Shown: piece by piece, positions 25,158 through 35,859 of the stretch
How the letters are laid out: every line of letters starts with the position of its first letter
How positions within the stretch are numbered: position 1 is the first letter of the stretch
Assembly (NCBI RefSeq): GCF_024666615.1
Contig: NZ_CP088297.1
Location: forward strand, 2,108,001-2,172,000
Origin: Aquabacterium sp. J223
Lineage (GTDB): Bacteria > Pseudomonadota > Gammaproteobacteria > Burkholderiales > Burkholderiaceae_C
Direction of reading: 5' to 3'
Length of the DNA: 64,000 bases
The notes under the pieces: generated by a model
Told to the model about the DNA's origin: nothing
Seen by the model: only the letters and a program-made list of their open reading frames with translations
Database searches by the model: none
Position numbers and translations under genes: made by a program

Positions 25158-27163
25158 ATGACCGCATCCCATGCCACTCCGGTCCCGCCCCAGCACAGCT
25201 CCGGGGCGTTCCGCTCTACGGGGCAGGACGAGGAGTTCCATGTCGGGCAGGGGGCGCCGACATTGCTGGGGCTGCTGGACGATGCGCTGATGGAGTGGGA
25301 GCGCTATGCGACGCCCGGCATCACCACCGGCGCCGACTGGCATTTTGGCGACGCGGGGTCCGGCGAGAACGGCATCCGTTCGGCTGCCAACTTCGTGTTC
25401 GCCAGTGCCTTTCGTTGGAAGCAATATGGCAACCAACTCGGCCTCGATTGGGCCAGGCGGGGGCTGGACTACCTGCTGGCGGGCCATCGTACGGGCGAAG
25501 GCGCCTGTGCGGACGGGCAACGCTGGGGCCATGCGTGGCAAAGCAGCTGGTGGTGCGGAAAGATGGCCCTGGGGGCTCATCTGATCTGGGCCGAGTTGAG
25601 TCGGCAGCGGCGTGAGGCCGTAGCGCGGGTGGTTGCCAGCGAAGCAGGCGCGCTGCTTCTGCGAGCGGTGCCCACCGGGCTGGCACTGGACACCAAGGCG
25701 GAAGAAAACGCCTGGGACACGGAAGTGCTGGCATCGGCGTTGTTGCTGATGCCCGAACACCCTGACCGCGGTGCCTGGGCCGAGAAGCTCAATGCTTTTG
25801 CAATGAACACGCTCAGTCGAGCGGTGGACCATGAGCGCCTCGACCTCGTCGAAGGCAAACCCGTTGCCGACTGGTTGACCTCGGCCAACCTGTTCCATGA
25901 CTTCACCATCGAGAATCACGGATCCTGTCACTTTTGCTACGTTGCCAGCCCGCTTGCTTCGTTGACGTGGGCGCGTGCTTCGTTCCTGCTGTCGGGGCGA
26001 CCAGCGCCCGAATCGTTGTCGTTCAACAAGGCGGCCTTCTGGAACAAGCACAAGAGCCTGTTCCTGGACCGCCGATTTGCCTATGTGGGTGGTCAGGACT
26101 GGGCGCGATACACCTACGGGGAGTACTTCATCGTTCCAGCGGCGGTCTCCATCGCGGCCAGTCTTGACGATCGTTTCGCCCAACATGTCGCCGCGCAGCG
26201 GGTGAAGATGCTGAGGCTGGAGCAGCGACGCAATGGCGACGGCTCGTTTTTTTCCCGCCGTGTCACCCGGCGTCTCTACCAGGGACAGGCGGCGAAGTAC
26301 GAGACGGATTGTTTTGCGCATTTGGCTTTGGCACGTCTGCTTCTGGACCTGGAGCCTGCGACGTCGGAGGGTCCCGCTGACCGTGTCGTCCGCCCGGTAG
26401 CCGTCCACCTGGGCTATGAAACGCAGGTCGCGTGGACCAGGACGGAAGCCTTTTTGCCAGCTTCAGTCCGCAAGCGCTGCAAAGCGGAAAGCCGCTCGCC
26501 CTGTTCGCGCCTGCCGGCCATGACGATGTCGTTGAATGGATGCCGGGAAACCTCTGCGGCCACGTCGAGTTCCCGCGGCGGGACGCGTCCAATCTGCGCG
26601 TGTTGTCGCTCATGCCTGTCGGCGCGTTGGGCTTCAGGCTGGAGGGGGTGGTCCTGTATCGACAAGGAGACGTCAACGCCATCGAACAACGCATCAGCAT
26701 CACGGCAGACGCCGATAGCAACGCCTTGACGGTGAAATCATCGGCAAAGGCGCTGCGAAAGATGTGGATCAAGGAGGCCTTCGGCCTGAACCTCGCCGTG
26801 GTCAACGACATCTTCAATGACGAGCGGCGCCTCTACCGCTTGGCCGGCGGCACGCCGTTGGCGGTGTCCGCGAACACCCGGCGACGAACCGTCGTCGACA
26901 AGCTGGCGAAGCGGCTGTTCTGCTCGTTGCCCTGGCGTGAACGGGTGCACCCCGCAGGAGCTGAGGAGGTGCATGTGGACGATGCCTTCTGCGTTCGCAC
27001 GCCCTCGCAACCGCTGTGGGTGCGTCAGTCCGCCGAGCAGAGTGCGTCCAACAGCCTGCGCTACGACGTCCTGGGCTGCGGCCCCTTGCGTCGCAACTTC
27101 GTCGCCAAACCAGGGGAGACGCTCTTTTCGTACGAGGCCCATTTGAGGTGCGCCGTCGACTGA
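25158..27163 (+). pseudogene. Unrecognised alpha/alpha-toroid, carbohydrate-enzyme-like protein, split by a frameshift
   Basis: Two frames make one protein of about 669 residues. The first (25158 to about 26440) is helical and aromatic-rich with WGHAWQSSWWCGKMALGAHL, AWDTEVLASALLLMP and SANLFHDFTIENHGSCHF, reminiscent of alpha/alpha-barrel lyases or glycosidases. The second (about 26441-27163) is beta-rich, beginning DGSLFASFSPQALQSGKPLA. Adding one G at about 26440 joins them as VAWTRDGSLFASFS. No export signal is visible. GC content and third-position GC are clearly lower than in the flanking genes (many TTG, CAA, TTT codons), suggesting transfer. The function is not assigned; uronic-acid polysaccharide breakdown is one guess. 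Confidence 0.6.
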
Positions 27164-27184
27164 GGCTGCAATGGGCCGAAGGCT

Positions 27185-29785
27185 TCAGCTGACCGCGTCC
27201 AGCAGCTCGGTCTCGATCTGCAGCTGCGCCTTGGGCTGCGACAGTTCCGGCCCGTCGACCAGGAAGGTGTCTTCCACCCGCTCGCCCAGCGTGGTGATCT
27301 TCGCCAGCTGCAGGTTGATGCGGTGGCGGGCCAGCACGCGCGAGATGGCGTAGAGCAGGCCCGAGCGGTCGCTGGCGCTGATCGACAACAGCCAGCGCTG
27401 GCCGCGTTCGTCCGGGGTCAGCGTCACCCGCGGGTGCACCGGGAAGCTGCGCACCCGGCGCGACACGCGGCCGCGGCCCGGCTCGGGCAGCGGGCCGCTG
27501 GAGGCGATGGCCTGCGCCGCCTGCGTCTCCACCAGCGAGATCATGTCGCGGTGGGCGGCACCGGCGTCCAGGTGCGGGCTGACGATCTGGAAGGTGTCCA
27601 GCGCGTAGCCGGTGCGCGTGGTGTGCACCTTGGCGTCCTGGATGTTGAAGCCGGCCGAGTCGAAGTAGCCGCAGACCCTGGCGAAGAGGTCGGCCCGGTC
27701 CGGCGAGTACACCAGCACCTGCAGCCCCTCGCCCAGCGGCGACATCCGGGCGCGGACCACCGGTGCGTCGGTGGTGACATGGCGCCACAGCACCCGCGCA
27801 TGCCAGGCCAGCTCGCTGGCGTCGTGCCGCGCGAAGTAGCGCACGTCCAGCGTCTGCCACAGCGGCTGCTCGGTGCCCGGCAGTTGCGAGTGCAGCGCGA
27901 GCAGCTGGCGCGCCTCGGTCTTGCGGAACTCGATCTCGGCGTCGGCGTTGACCCCGCCGGCGCCGAGCGCGCGCAGGGTCAGCCGGTACAGGTCCTCCAG
28001 CAGCTTGCCCTTCCAGGCGTTCCACACCTTCGGGCTGGTGCCGCGGATGTCGGCCACCGTCAGCAGGTAGAGGGCGTTGAGCGTGCGCGCGTTGCCCATC
28101 TGCGCGGCGAAGGCGGCGATGACCTGCGGATCGCTCAGGTCCTCCTTCTGCGCCACCCGCGACATCGTCAGGTGCTCACGCACCAGGAACTCCAGCAGCA
28201 CCGTGTCCTCGGCGTCCAGCCCGTGGTCGGCGCAGAAGCGGCGCACCTCGCGGGCGCCGAGCTCGGAGTGGTCGCCCCCGCGGCCCTTGGCCACGTCGTG
28301 GAACAGCGCGGCGACGTACAGCACCCAGGGTCGCTCGAACTGCGAGGCGATCTGCGAGCACAGCGGGTACTCGTGCGCGTGCTCCACGATGAAGAACCGC
28401 CGCACGTTGCGCAGCACCATCAGGATGTGCTGGTCCACCGTGTAGACGTGGAACAGGTCGTGCTGCATCTGGCCGACGATGCGGCGGAACACCCACAGGT
28501 AGCGGCCCAGCACCGAGGTCTGGTTCATCAGCCGCAGCGCCTTGGTCTGCCCGCGCGGCTGGCGCAGGATGTCCATGAACAGCTCGCGGTTCAGCGGGTC
28601 GCGGCGGAAGCCGGCGTCCATCAGCCGGCGCGCGTTGTACAGCGCCCGCAGGGTGCGCGCCGACAGCCCGTTGATGCCCGGCGTCTGCTGGTGGACCAGG
28701 AAGGTCTCCAGGATGGCGTGCGGGTTGCGCTGGTACAGGTCGTCGCTGACCACCTCCAGCGTGCCGCCGCGGTCGAGGAAGCGGGCGTTGATCGGCCGCA
28801 TCGGCGCGTCGGCCGAGCCGTTGATGCGCTCCTCGATGTTCAGCAGCAGGATCTGGTTGAGCTGCGTCACCGCCTTGGCCGCCCAGTAGTAGCGGCGCAT
28901 CAGCAGCTCGCTGGCGCGGTGGTGGCGGGTGGCCTTCAGGTCGAAGCTCTCGGCCACCGCCGTCTGCAGGTCGAAGACCAGCCGGTCCTCGCGCCGGCCG
29001 GCCACCATGTGCAGCCGCGCGCGGATCAGCCGCAGCACGCCCTCGTTGCGCTGCAGCTGGCTCAGCTCGAAGCGGGTGGCCAGGCCGCGGCCGGCCAGTT
29101 CGGCCCAGCTGCGGCCCAGGCCGGCCGCCTGCGCCACCCACAGCAGCACCTGCAGGTCGCGCAGCCCGCCCGGGCTTTCCTTGCAGTTGGGCTCCAGCGC
29201 GTAGGGCGTGTCCTCGTACTTCTGGTGGCGCTGGCGCATCTCCAGCTGCTTGGCGCGCAGGAAGGCCTTGGGGTCGAGCGCGGCGAAGGTGTCGCGCTGG
29301 AAGGCCTCGAACAGCCGGCGCGAGCCGGTGAGCAGCCGCGACTCCAGCAGCGCGGTCTGCACGGTGACGTCGGCCCGCGCCTCGGCCACGCAGTCGGCCA
29401 CGCTGCGCACCGAGGAGCCGATCTCCAGGCCGATGTCCCAGCAGGCGGTGATGAAGGCTTCCAGCCGCGACCTCAGCCGGTCGTCGGGCGAGGCCTGCCC
29501 GGGCGGCAGCAGCACCAGCACGTCGATGTCGGAATGGGGGTAGAGCTCGCCCCGACCGTAGCCGCCCACCGCCGCCAGGGCGGCGTCGTCGGGCAGGCCG
29601 TGCTGGCGCCACAGCTCGGCCAGCGTGGTGTCGACGTGCCGGGCCAGGCCGCGCGTCAGCGTGCTGCCGGCGCGGGCGGTAGGGGCGCTGTCGCGGAAGG
29701 CGCCGATCAGCGCCGCCTTGCCGTCGCGGAACTGCCGCCGCAGGCGGTCGATGTCGGGCGCGACGGCGTCGGCGACGGCGGACAC
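27185..29785 (-). CDS. glnD: Bifunctional uridylyltransferase/uridylyl-removing enzyme GlnD
   Basis: An 866-residue PII-modifying enzyme, the nitrogen sensor that uridylylates PII when glutamine is low and deuridylylates it when high. The nucleotidyltransferase motif GGYGRGELYPHSDIDVLVLL is at about residue 70. The HD hydrolase motif (ALFHDVAKGRGGDHSELGAR) is near 450, and two ACT domains close the protein (VYSPDRADLFARVCGYFDSA and the region around ISASDRSGLLYAISRVLARH). GTG 29785 is the best start by family length; no strong Shine-Dalgarno is present. It lies directly after map on the same strand, 20 bases away, so the two are likely co-transcribed. Confidence 0.95.
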   Translation of the reverse strand: MSAVADAVAPDIDRLRRQFRDGKAALIGAFRDSAPTARAGSTLTRGLARHVDTTLAELWRQHGLPDDAALAAVGGYGRGELYPHSDIDVLVLLPPGQASPDDRLRSRLEAFITACWDIGLEIGSSVRSVADCVAEARADVTVQTALLESRLLTGSRRLFEAFQRDTFAALDPKAFLRAKQLEMRQRHQKYEDTPYALEPNCKESPGGLRDLQVLLWVAQAAGLGRSWAELAGRGLATRFELSQLQRNEGVLRLIRARLHMVAGRREDRLVFDLQTAVAESFDLKATRHHRASELLMRRYYWAAKAVTQLNQILLLNIEERINGSADAPMRPINARFLDRGGTLEVVSDDLYQRNPHAILETFLVHQQTPGINGLSARTLRALYNARRLMDAGFRRDPLNRELFMDILRQPRGQTKALRLMNQTSVLGRYLWVFRRIVGQMQHDLFHVYTVDQHILMVLRNVRRFFIVEHAHEYPLCSQIASQFERPWVLYVAALFHDVAKGRGGDHSELGAREVRRFCADHGLDAEDTVLLEFLVREHLTMSRVAQKEDLSDPQVIAAFAAQMGNARTLNALYLLTVADIRGTSPKVWNAWKGKLLEDLYRLTLRALGAGGVNADAEIEFRKTEARQLLALHSQLPGTEQPLWQTLDVRYFARHDASELAWHARVLWRHVTTDAPVVRARMSPLGEGLQVLVYSPDRADLFARVCGYFDSAGFNIQDAKVHTTRTGYALDTFQIVSPHLDAGAAHRDMISLVETQAAQAIASSGPLPEPGRGRVSRRVRSFPVHPRVTLTPDERGQRWLLSISASDRSGLLYAISRVLARHRINLQLAKITTLGERVEDTFLVDGPELSQPKAQLQIETELLDAVS

Positions 29786-29805
29786 GGGCGCGGGGCGGGC
29801 GCCGG

Positions 29806-30624
29806 TCAGGCCGCGGCGGCGACGGCCGGCACGAAGGCCGGCGGCGGCGGGCTGCCGGCCGACAGCGTGAGCACCTCGTAGCCGGTCTCGGTGACGGCGA
29901 TCATGTGCTCCCACTGCGCCGACAGCGAGCGGTCCTTGGTGACGATGGTCCAGCCGTCGCCCAGCTCCTTGATCTCGCGCCGGCCGGCGTTGATCATCGG
30001 TTCGATGGTGAACACCATGCCGGGCACCAGCTCTTCCAGCGTGCCGGGCCGGCCGTAGTGCAGCACCTGCGGCTCCTCGTGGAACTTGCGGCCCACGCCG
30101 TGGCCGCAGAACTCGCGCACCACCGAGAAGCCCTGGTTCTCGGCGAAGGTCTGGATGGCGTGGCCGATGTCCCCCAGCCGCGCGCCGGGCTTGACCTTGA
30201 CGATGCCGCGCCACATCGCCTCGTAGGTGACCGCGCACAGCCGCTTGGCGGCGATCGAGCCCTCGCCGACGATGAACATGCGGCTGGTGTCGCCGTGCCA
30301 GCCGTCCTTGATGACGGTGACGTCGATGTTGACGATGTCCCCGTTCTTCAGCGGCCGCTCGTTCGGGATGCCGTGGCACACCTGGTGGTTGACCGAGGTG
30401 CACAGCGCGGCGGGGAAGGGCGGGTAGCCCGGCGGCTGGTAACCCACCGTCGCCGACGTGGTGTGCTGGACGTTCTGGATGTAGTCGAGCGCCAGGCGGT
30501 CGAGCTCGAGGGTGGTCACGCCGGGCTTGACGTGCGGCGTCAGCATGTCCAGCACCTCGGCGGCCAGTCGGCCGGCCACGCGCATGGCCTCGATGTCCTG
30601 GGGTGTCTTCAGCGTGATGCTCAT
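29806..30624 (-). CDS. map: Type I methionine aminopeptidase
   Basis: A 272-residue M24A peptidase that removes the initiator Met. It starts MSITLKTPQDIEAMRVAGRL. Metal ligands and the active site are in place: CHGIPNERPLKNGDIVNIDV (His and first Asp), DGWHGDTSRMF (second Asp), CGHGVGRKFHEEP (His), VFTIEPMIN (Glu) and QWEHMIAVTETG (Glu). The C-terminus has a slightly extended Pro/Ala tail. ATG 30624 is clear. It is divergent from purL and upstream of glnD. In many Burkholderiales map is next to rpsB; that is not so here, so this may be a second map copy. Confidence 0.96.
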   Translation of the reverse strand: MSITLKTPQDIEAMRVAGRLAAEVLDMLTPHVKPGVTTLELDRLALDYIQNVQHTTSATVGYQPPGYPPFPAALCTSVNHQVCHGIPNERPLKNGDIVNIDVTVIKDGWHGDTSRMFIVGEGSIAAKRLCAVTYEAMWRGIVKVKPGARLGDIGHAIQTFAENQGFSVVREFCGHGVGRKFHEEPQVLHYGRPGTLEELVPGMVFTIEPMINAGRREIKELGDGWTIVTKDRSLSAQWEHMIAVTETGYEVLTLSAGSPPPPAFVPAVAAAA

Positions 30625-30648
30625 GTCGCCCGGATTATCCATCCCCGT

Positions 30649-30663
30649 AAAATCGCCGGTTCT
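30649..30663 (+). promoter_or_regulatory. Candidate -10/start-site region upstream of purL
   Basis: TAAAAT at 30648-30653 begins the string AAAATCGCCGGTTCT. Almost the same string (one mismatch) occurs at 35821-35835, just before the monooxygenase gene. In GC-rich Burkholderiales genomes TAAAAT-type -10 boxes are common. No good -35 is seen 17 bases upstream, so this is a weak call. purL starts 75 bases downstream. Confidence 0.35.
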
Positions 30664-30738
30664 CCCGCCTCCTTCCCACCCCCGGCGGGCGCATTGGCTT
30701 GACGCCGCGCCCGCCGCCGGGGCGCGTGTCCACCCGCC

Positions 30739-33700
30739 ATGCCCGCCACCCTGCCGTTCCTGTCGCATTTCGAGGGCGGCAACGCCCTGTCCGCCTTCCG
30801 CGCGCAGGCGCTGCTGCCCCGGCTTCAGGCGGTGAGCCCGCGCGTCACCGGCGTGCTCGCGCGGCACGTGCACTGGGTGGTGGCCGACGCGCCGCTGTCC
30901 GACGACCAGCAGCGGCGGCTGGCGGCGCTGCTCGACTACGGCGACCCGGCGCCGGCCACGACGCCGGACAGCCTGCTGGTGGTGGTGATGCCGCGCCTGG
31001 GCACCGTCTCCCCCTGGGCGTCCAAGGCCACCGACATCGCGCACAACTGCGGCCTGCCGGTGCGCCGGGTGGAGCGGGTGACCGAGTTCCGCCTGCAGCT
31101 CAAGAGCGGCCTGCTGGGCGGCCGCAAGGCGCTGGCGGCCGAGGAGCTCCAGGCCGTCGCCGCGCTGCTGCACGACCGCATGACCGAGAGCGTGGCCTTC
31201 GAGCGCGAGGCGGCGGTGCACCTGTTCGACGCGCTCGACCCCAAGCCGGCGGCCCATGTCGACGTGCTGGGCAGCGGCCGGGCGGCGCTGGAGCAGGCCA
31301 ACACCGAGTTCGGCCTGGCGCTGTCGGCCGACGAGATCGATTACCTGGTCGACGCCTTCAAGGCGCTGCAGCGCAACCCCAGCGACGTCGAGCTCATGAT
31401 GTTCGCGCAGGCCAACAGCGAGCACTGCCGGCACAAGATCTTCAACGCCGAGTTCGTCATCGACGGCCAGCGCCAGCCGCTGTCGATGTTCGGCATGATC
31501 CGGCACACCGAGAAGACGTCGCCGCAGCACACGGTGATCGCCTATTCGGACAACGCGGCGGTGATGGAAGGCGGGCCGGTGGAACGGTTCGCGCCGCAGG
31601 GCTTCGCCGATGCGCCGCGCTACGCGTCCATCGCCGAGACCGCGCACGTGCTGATGAAGGTGGAGACGCACAACCACCCGACCGCCATCTCGCCCTTTCC
31701 CGGCGCGGCCACCGGCGCCGGCGGCGAGATCCGCGACGAGGGCGCCACCGGCCGCGGCGCGAAGCCGAAGGCGGGCCTGACCGGCTTCTCGGTCGGTCAC
31801 CTGCAGCTGCCCGACGCCGCCATGCCGTGGGAGCGGGACGGCCACGGCCGCCCGGGCCACATCGCCAGCCCGCTGCAGATCATGGTCGACGGCCCGCTGG
31901 GCGGCGCGGCCTTCAACAACGAGTTCGGCCGGCCCAACCTGGGCGGCTACTTCCGCAGCTGGGAGCAGACGGTGGCCGGCCTGCGCCGCGGCTTCCACAA
32001 GCCCATCATGATCGCCGGCGGCCTGGGCGCCATCCGCCAGGGGCAGACCACCAAGATCCCGTTCCCCGCCGGCACGCTGCTGATCCAGCTCGGCGGCCCC
32101 GGCATGCGCATCGGCCTGGGCGGCGGCGCGGCCAGCTCGATGGCCGCGGGCACCAACGCCACCGCGCTGGACTTCGATTCGGTGCAGCGCGGCAACCCCG
32201 AGATCCAGCGCCGCGCGCAGGAGGTGATCAACCACTGCGCGGCGCTGGGCGAGGCCAACCCCATCCTGGCCATCCACGACGTGGGCGCGGGCGGCATCAG
32301 CAACGCCTTCCCGGAGCTGGTCGACGGCGCGGGCAAGGGCGCGGTGTTCGACCTGCGCAAGGTGCCGCTGGAGGAGACCGGCCTGTCGCCGCGCGAGGCG
32401 TGGTGCAACGAGAGCCAGGAGCGTTACGTCATCGCGCTGGACGCGGCCAGGCTCGACGCCTTCGACGCCATGTGCCGGCGCGAGCGCTGCCCGTACGCGG
32501 TGGTCGGCACCGCCACCGACGACGGCGAGTTGGTCCTGCAGGACGGCGAGGGTGGCGAGCGCGTCATCGACATGCCGATGGAAGTGCTGCTCGGCAAGCC
32601 GCCGAAGATGCAGCGCGACGTGCTGCGCGTCGAGCGCAACGACGCGCCGCTGCAGCTCACCGGCGTGGCGCTGGGGCCGGTGGCGCTGGACGTGCTGCGC
32701 CACCCGACGGTCGCCAGCAAGCGCTTCCTGATCACCATCGGTGACCGCACGGTGGGCGGGCTGACGCACCGCGACCAGATGGTCGGTCCCTGGCAGGTGC
32801 CGGTGGCCGACTGCGCGGTCACGCTGGCCGACCACGTCGGCTTCCGCGGCGAGGCGATGGCCATGGGCGAGCGCTCGCCGGTGGCGGCGGTGGACGCGCC
32901 GGCCTCCGGCCGTCTGGCGGTGGCCGAGGCCATCACCAACCTGCTGGCCGCGCCGATCGACCTGAAACGCGTCAAGCTCAGCTGCAACTGGATGGCCGCC
33001 TGCGGCGAGCCGGGCGAGGACGCGGCGCTGTACGACACCGTCAAGGCGGTGGGCCTCGAGCTGTGTCCCGCGCTCGGCATCGGCGTGCCGGTGGGCAAGG
33101 ACTCCTTGTCCATGCGCACCCGCTGGACGGACGACGGCGAGGTCCGGAACGTCACCGCGCCGGTGTCGCTGGTGGTCACCGCCTTCGCCACCGTGGACGA
33201 CGTGCGCGGCACGCTGACGCCGGCGCTGCAGCCGGTGGACTCCACCCTCATCCTCGTCGACCTCGGCCAGGGCCGGCGGCGCCTCGCCGGCTCGGTGATG
33301 GCGCAGGTGCTGGGCCAGTACGGCTGCCGCGAGGCCGACGGCGTGCCCGACCTGGACGATGCGGCGATGCTGAAGGCCCTGGTCGGCGCCATCAACCGGC
33401 TGCGCGCCGAGGGCCGCCTGCTGGCCTACCACGACCGCAGCGACGGCGGCCTGTGGGCCACGGTCTGCGAGATGGCCTTCGCCGGCCGCCGGGGCGTCAG
33501 CCTCAACGTCGACATCCTGGTCACCGACAGCGACGGCATCGCCGACAGCCGGGCCGAATACGGCGACTCGAAGAACTGGGCCAAGCAGGTGGGCGAGCGC
33601 CGCAACGAGCTGACGCTGCGCGCGCTCTTCAGCGAGGAGCCGGGTGTCGTGATCCAGGTGCCGGCCGAGCAGCGCGACGCGGTGTTCGCGGTGCTGCGCG

Positions 33701-34743
33701 AGGCCGGGCTGTACCGCCACAGCCATGTCATCGGCAAGCCCAACGACCGCGGCACGGTGGAGGTCTGGCGCGACACGCAGTCGCAGTTCAGCGCACCGCT
33801 GGGCGAACTGCTCGCCGCCTGGGACGAGGTGAGCTGGCGCATCGCCCGGCTGCGCGACGAGCCGCAGGGCGCGGACGAGGAGCACGCCGCCGCCACCGAT
33901 GCGTCGGACGCGCACCGGCTGGTCTGGTCGCCCGGCTTCGATGCCGGCGTCGACGTGGCCGCGCCCTTCATCGCCACCGGCGCCCGGCCGGCGCTGGCGG
34001 TGCTGCGCGAGCAGGGCGTGAACTCGCACGTCGAGATCGCCCGCGCCTTCGACCTCGCCGGCTTCGACGTGCACGACCTGCACATGAGCGACCTGCAGGC
34101 CGGGGTCGACCTGGCCCGGTTCAAGGGCCTGGTCGCGGCCGGCGGCTTCAGCTACGGTGACACCCTGGGGGCCGGCGAGGGCTGGGCGCGTTCCATCCTC
34201 TTCAATCCCAGGTTGAAGGACGCGGTCGGCGCCTTCTTCGCGCGCCGCGACACCTTCGCGCTGGGCGTGTGCAACGGCTGCCAGATGTTCGCCGCGCTGG
34301 CGGCGCTCATCCCCGGTGCCGAGGCCTGGCCCAAGTTCGTGCGCAACCGCAGCGAGCAGTTCGAGGCCCGGCTGTCGCTGGTCGAGGTGCTGGACAGCCC
34401 GTCCATCCTCTTCCGGGGCATGGCGGGTTCGCGGCTGCCGATCGCGGTGGCGCACGGCGAAGGCCGGCCCGACTTCTCGCAGCGCGGCGATGCGGGCGCG
34501 GTGCACGCCGCCATGCGCTTCGTCACCGCCAACGGCGAGCCGGCCGAGGCCTACCCGGCCAACCCCAACGGCGGCGCGCACGGCCTGACCGGCGTGACCA
34601 CGCCGGACGGCCGCTTCACCGCGCTGATGCCCCACCCCGAGCGCGTCTTCCGCAACCTCCAGATGAGCTGGACGGGCGGCGACGTCGGCGCGTACAGCCC
34701 CTGGATGCGCCTCTTCCGCAACGCGCGGGTGTGGGTGGGGTGA
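30739..34743 (+). CDS. purL: Phosphoribosylformylglycinamidine synthase PurL (large, single-chain)
   Basis: A 1334-residue FGAM synthase, fourth step of purine synthesis: FGAR + Gln + ATP to FGAM. The N-terminal PurS-like part (1-150) is followed by two AIRS-type ATP-binding halves (motifs [55 protein letters not shown]). A C-terminal class I glutaminase domain has nucleophile Cys 1178 ([10 protein letters not shown]) and catalytic His 1299/Glu 1301 (MPHPERVFR). This is the gamma/beta-proteobacterial single-chain form (about 1300 residues), not the split PurLQS form. The frame is intact. It is divergent from map, with convergent SDR at its end. Confidence 0.98.
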   Translation: MPATLPFLSHFEGGNALSAFRAQALLPRLQAVSPRVTGVLARHVHWVVADAPLSDDQQRRLAALLDYGDPAPATTPDSLLVVVMPRLGTVSPWASKATDIAHNCGLPVRRVERVTEFRLQLKSGLLGGRKALAAEELQAVAALLHDRMTESVAFEREAAVHLFDALDPKPAAHVDVLGSGRAALEQANTEFGLALSADEIDYLVDAFKALQRNPSDVELMMFAQANSEHCRHKIFNAEFVIDGQRQPLSMFGMIRHTEKTSPQHTVIAYSDNAAVMEGGPVERFAPQGFADAPRYASIAETAHVLMKVETHNHPTAISPFPGAATGAGGEIRDEGATGRGAKPKAGLTGFSVGHLQLPDAAMPWERDGHGRPGHIASPLQIMVDGPLGGAAFNNEFGRPNLGGYFRSWEQTVAGLRRGFHKPIMIAGGLGAIRQGQTTKIPFPAGTLLIQLGGPGMRIGLGGGAASSMAAGTNATALDFDSVQRGNPEIQRRAQEVINHCAALGEANPILAIHDVGAGGISNAFPELVDGAGKGAVFDLRKVPLEETGLSPREAWCNESQERYVIALDAARLDAFDAMCRRERCPYAVVGTATDDGELVLQDGEGGERVIDMPMEVLLGKPPKMQRDVLRVERNDAPLQLTGVALGPVALDVLRHPTVASKRFLITIGDRTVGGLTHRDQMVGPWQVPVADCAVTLADHVGFRGEAMAMGERSPVAAVDAPASGRLAVAEAITNLLAAPIDLKRVKLSCNWMAACGEPGEDAALYDTVKAVGLELCPALGIGVPVGKDSLSMRTRWTDDGEVRNVTAPVSLVVTAFATVDDVRGTLTPALQPVDSTLILVDLGQGRRRLAGSVMAQVLGQYGCREADGVPDLDDAAMLKALVGAINRLRAEGRLLAYHDRSDGGLWATVCEMAFAGRRGVSLNVDILVTDSDGIADSRAEYGDSKNWAKQVGERRNELTLRALFSEEPGVVIQVPAEQRDAVFAVLREAGLYRHSHVIGKPNDRGTVEVWRDTQSQFSAPLGELLAAWDEVSWRIARLRDEPQGADEEHAAATDASDAHRLVWSPGFDAGVDVAAPFIATGARPALAVLREQGVNSHVEIARAFDLAGFDVHDLHMSDLQAGVDLARFKGLVAAGGFSYGDTLGAGEGWARSILFNPRLKDAVGAFFARRDTFALGVCNGCQMFAALAALIPGAEAWPKFVRNRSEQFEARLSLVEVLDSPSILFRGMAGSRLPIAVAHGEGRPDFSQRGDAGAVHAAMRFVTANGEPAEAYPANPNGGAHGLTGVTTPDGRFTALMPHPERVFRNLQMSWTGGDVGAYSPWMRLFRNARVWVG

Positions 34744-34747
34744 CCGC

Positions 34748-35755
<1,008 letters not shown>

Positions 35756-35820
35756 GGGGTCTCCTGCGACTGTCGGGGACCCGAAGTCCGGCAGCCGCCG
35801 TGCCCAGCCGCCGGTGGGGG

Positions 35821-35835
35821 AAAATCGCCCGTTCT
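35821..35835 (+). promoter_or_regulatory. Candidate -10/start-site region of the FAD monooxygenase gene
   Basis: AAAATCGCCCGTTCT, 25 bases before ATG 35860, matches the string before purL (30649-30663) at 14 of 15 positions. It lies between divergent SDR and monooxygenase genes. A promoter role is inferred from this recurrence and the AT-rich start inside a very GC-rich background; no clear -35 is present. Confidence 0.3.
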
Positions 35836-35859
35836 GCTGTTCGACCCGGGCTTCTTGCC

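Noticed and set aside
26240-26260. T7 run in the toroid-like gene as a possible terminator or slippage site
   Set aside because: The frame is continuous across it (GSFFSRRV) and no stem precedes it.
30699-32744. Second plus-strand frame of about 680 codons overlapping purL
   Set aside because: It is Arg/Ala/Gly-rich without motifs, and purL is intact in its own frame.
29806-34635. Extension of the map frame by over 1,300 codons upstream, antisense to purL
   Set aside because: The methionine aminopeptidase starts cleanly at 30624; the upstream extension is a shadow of purL.
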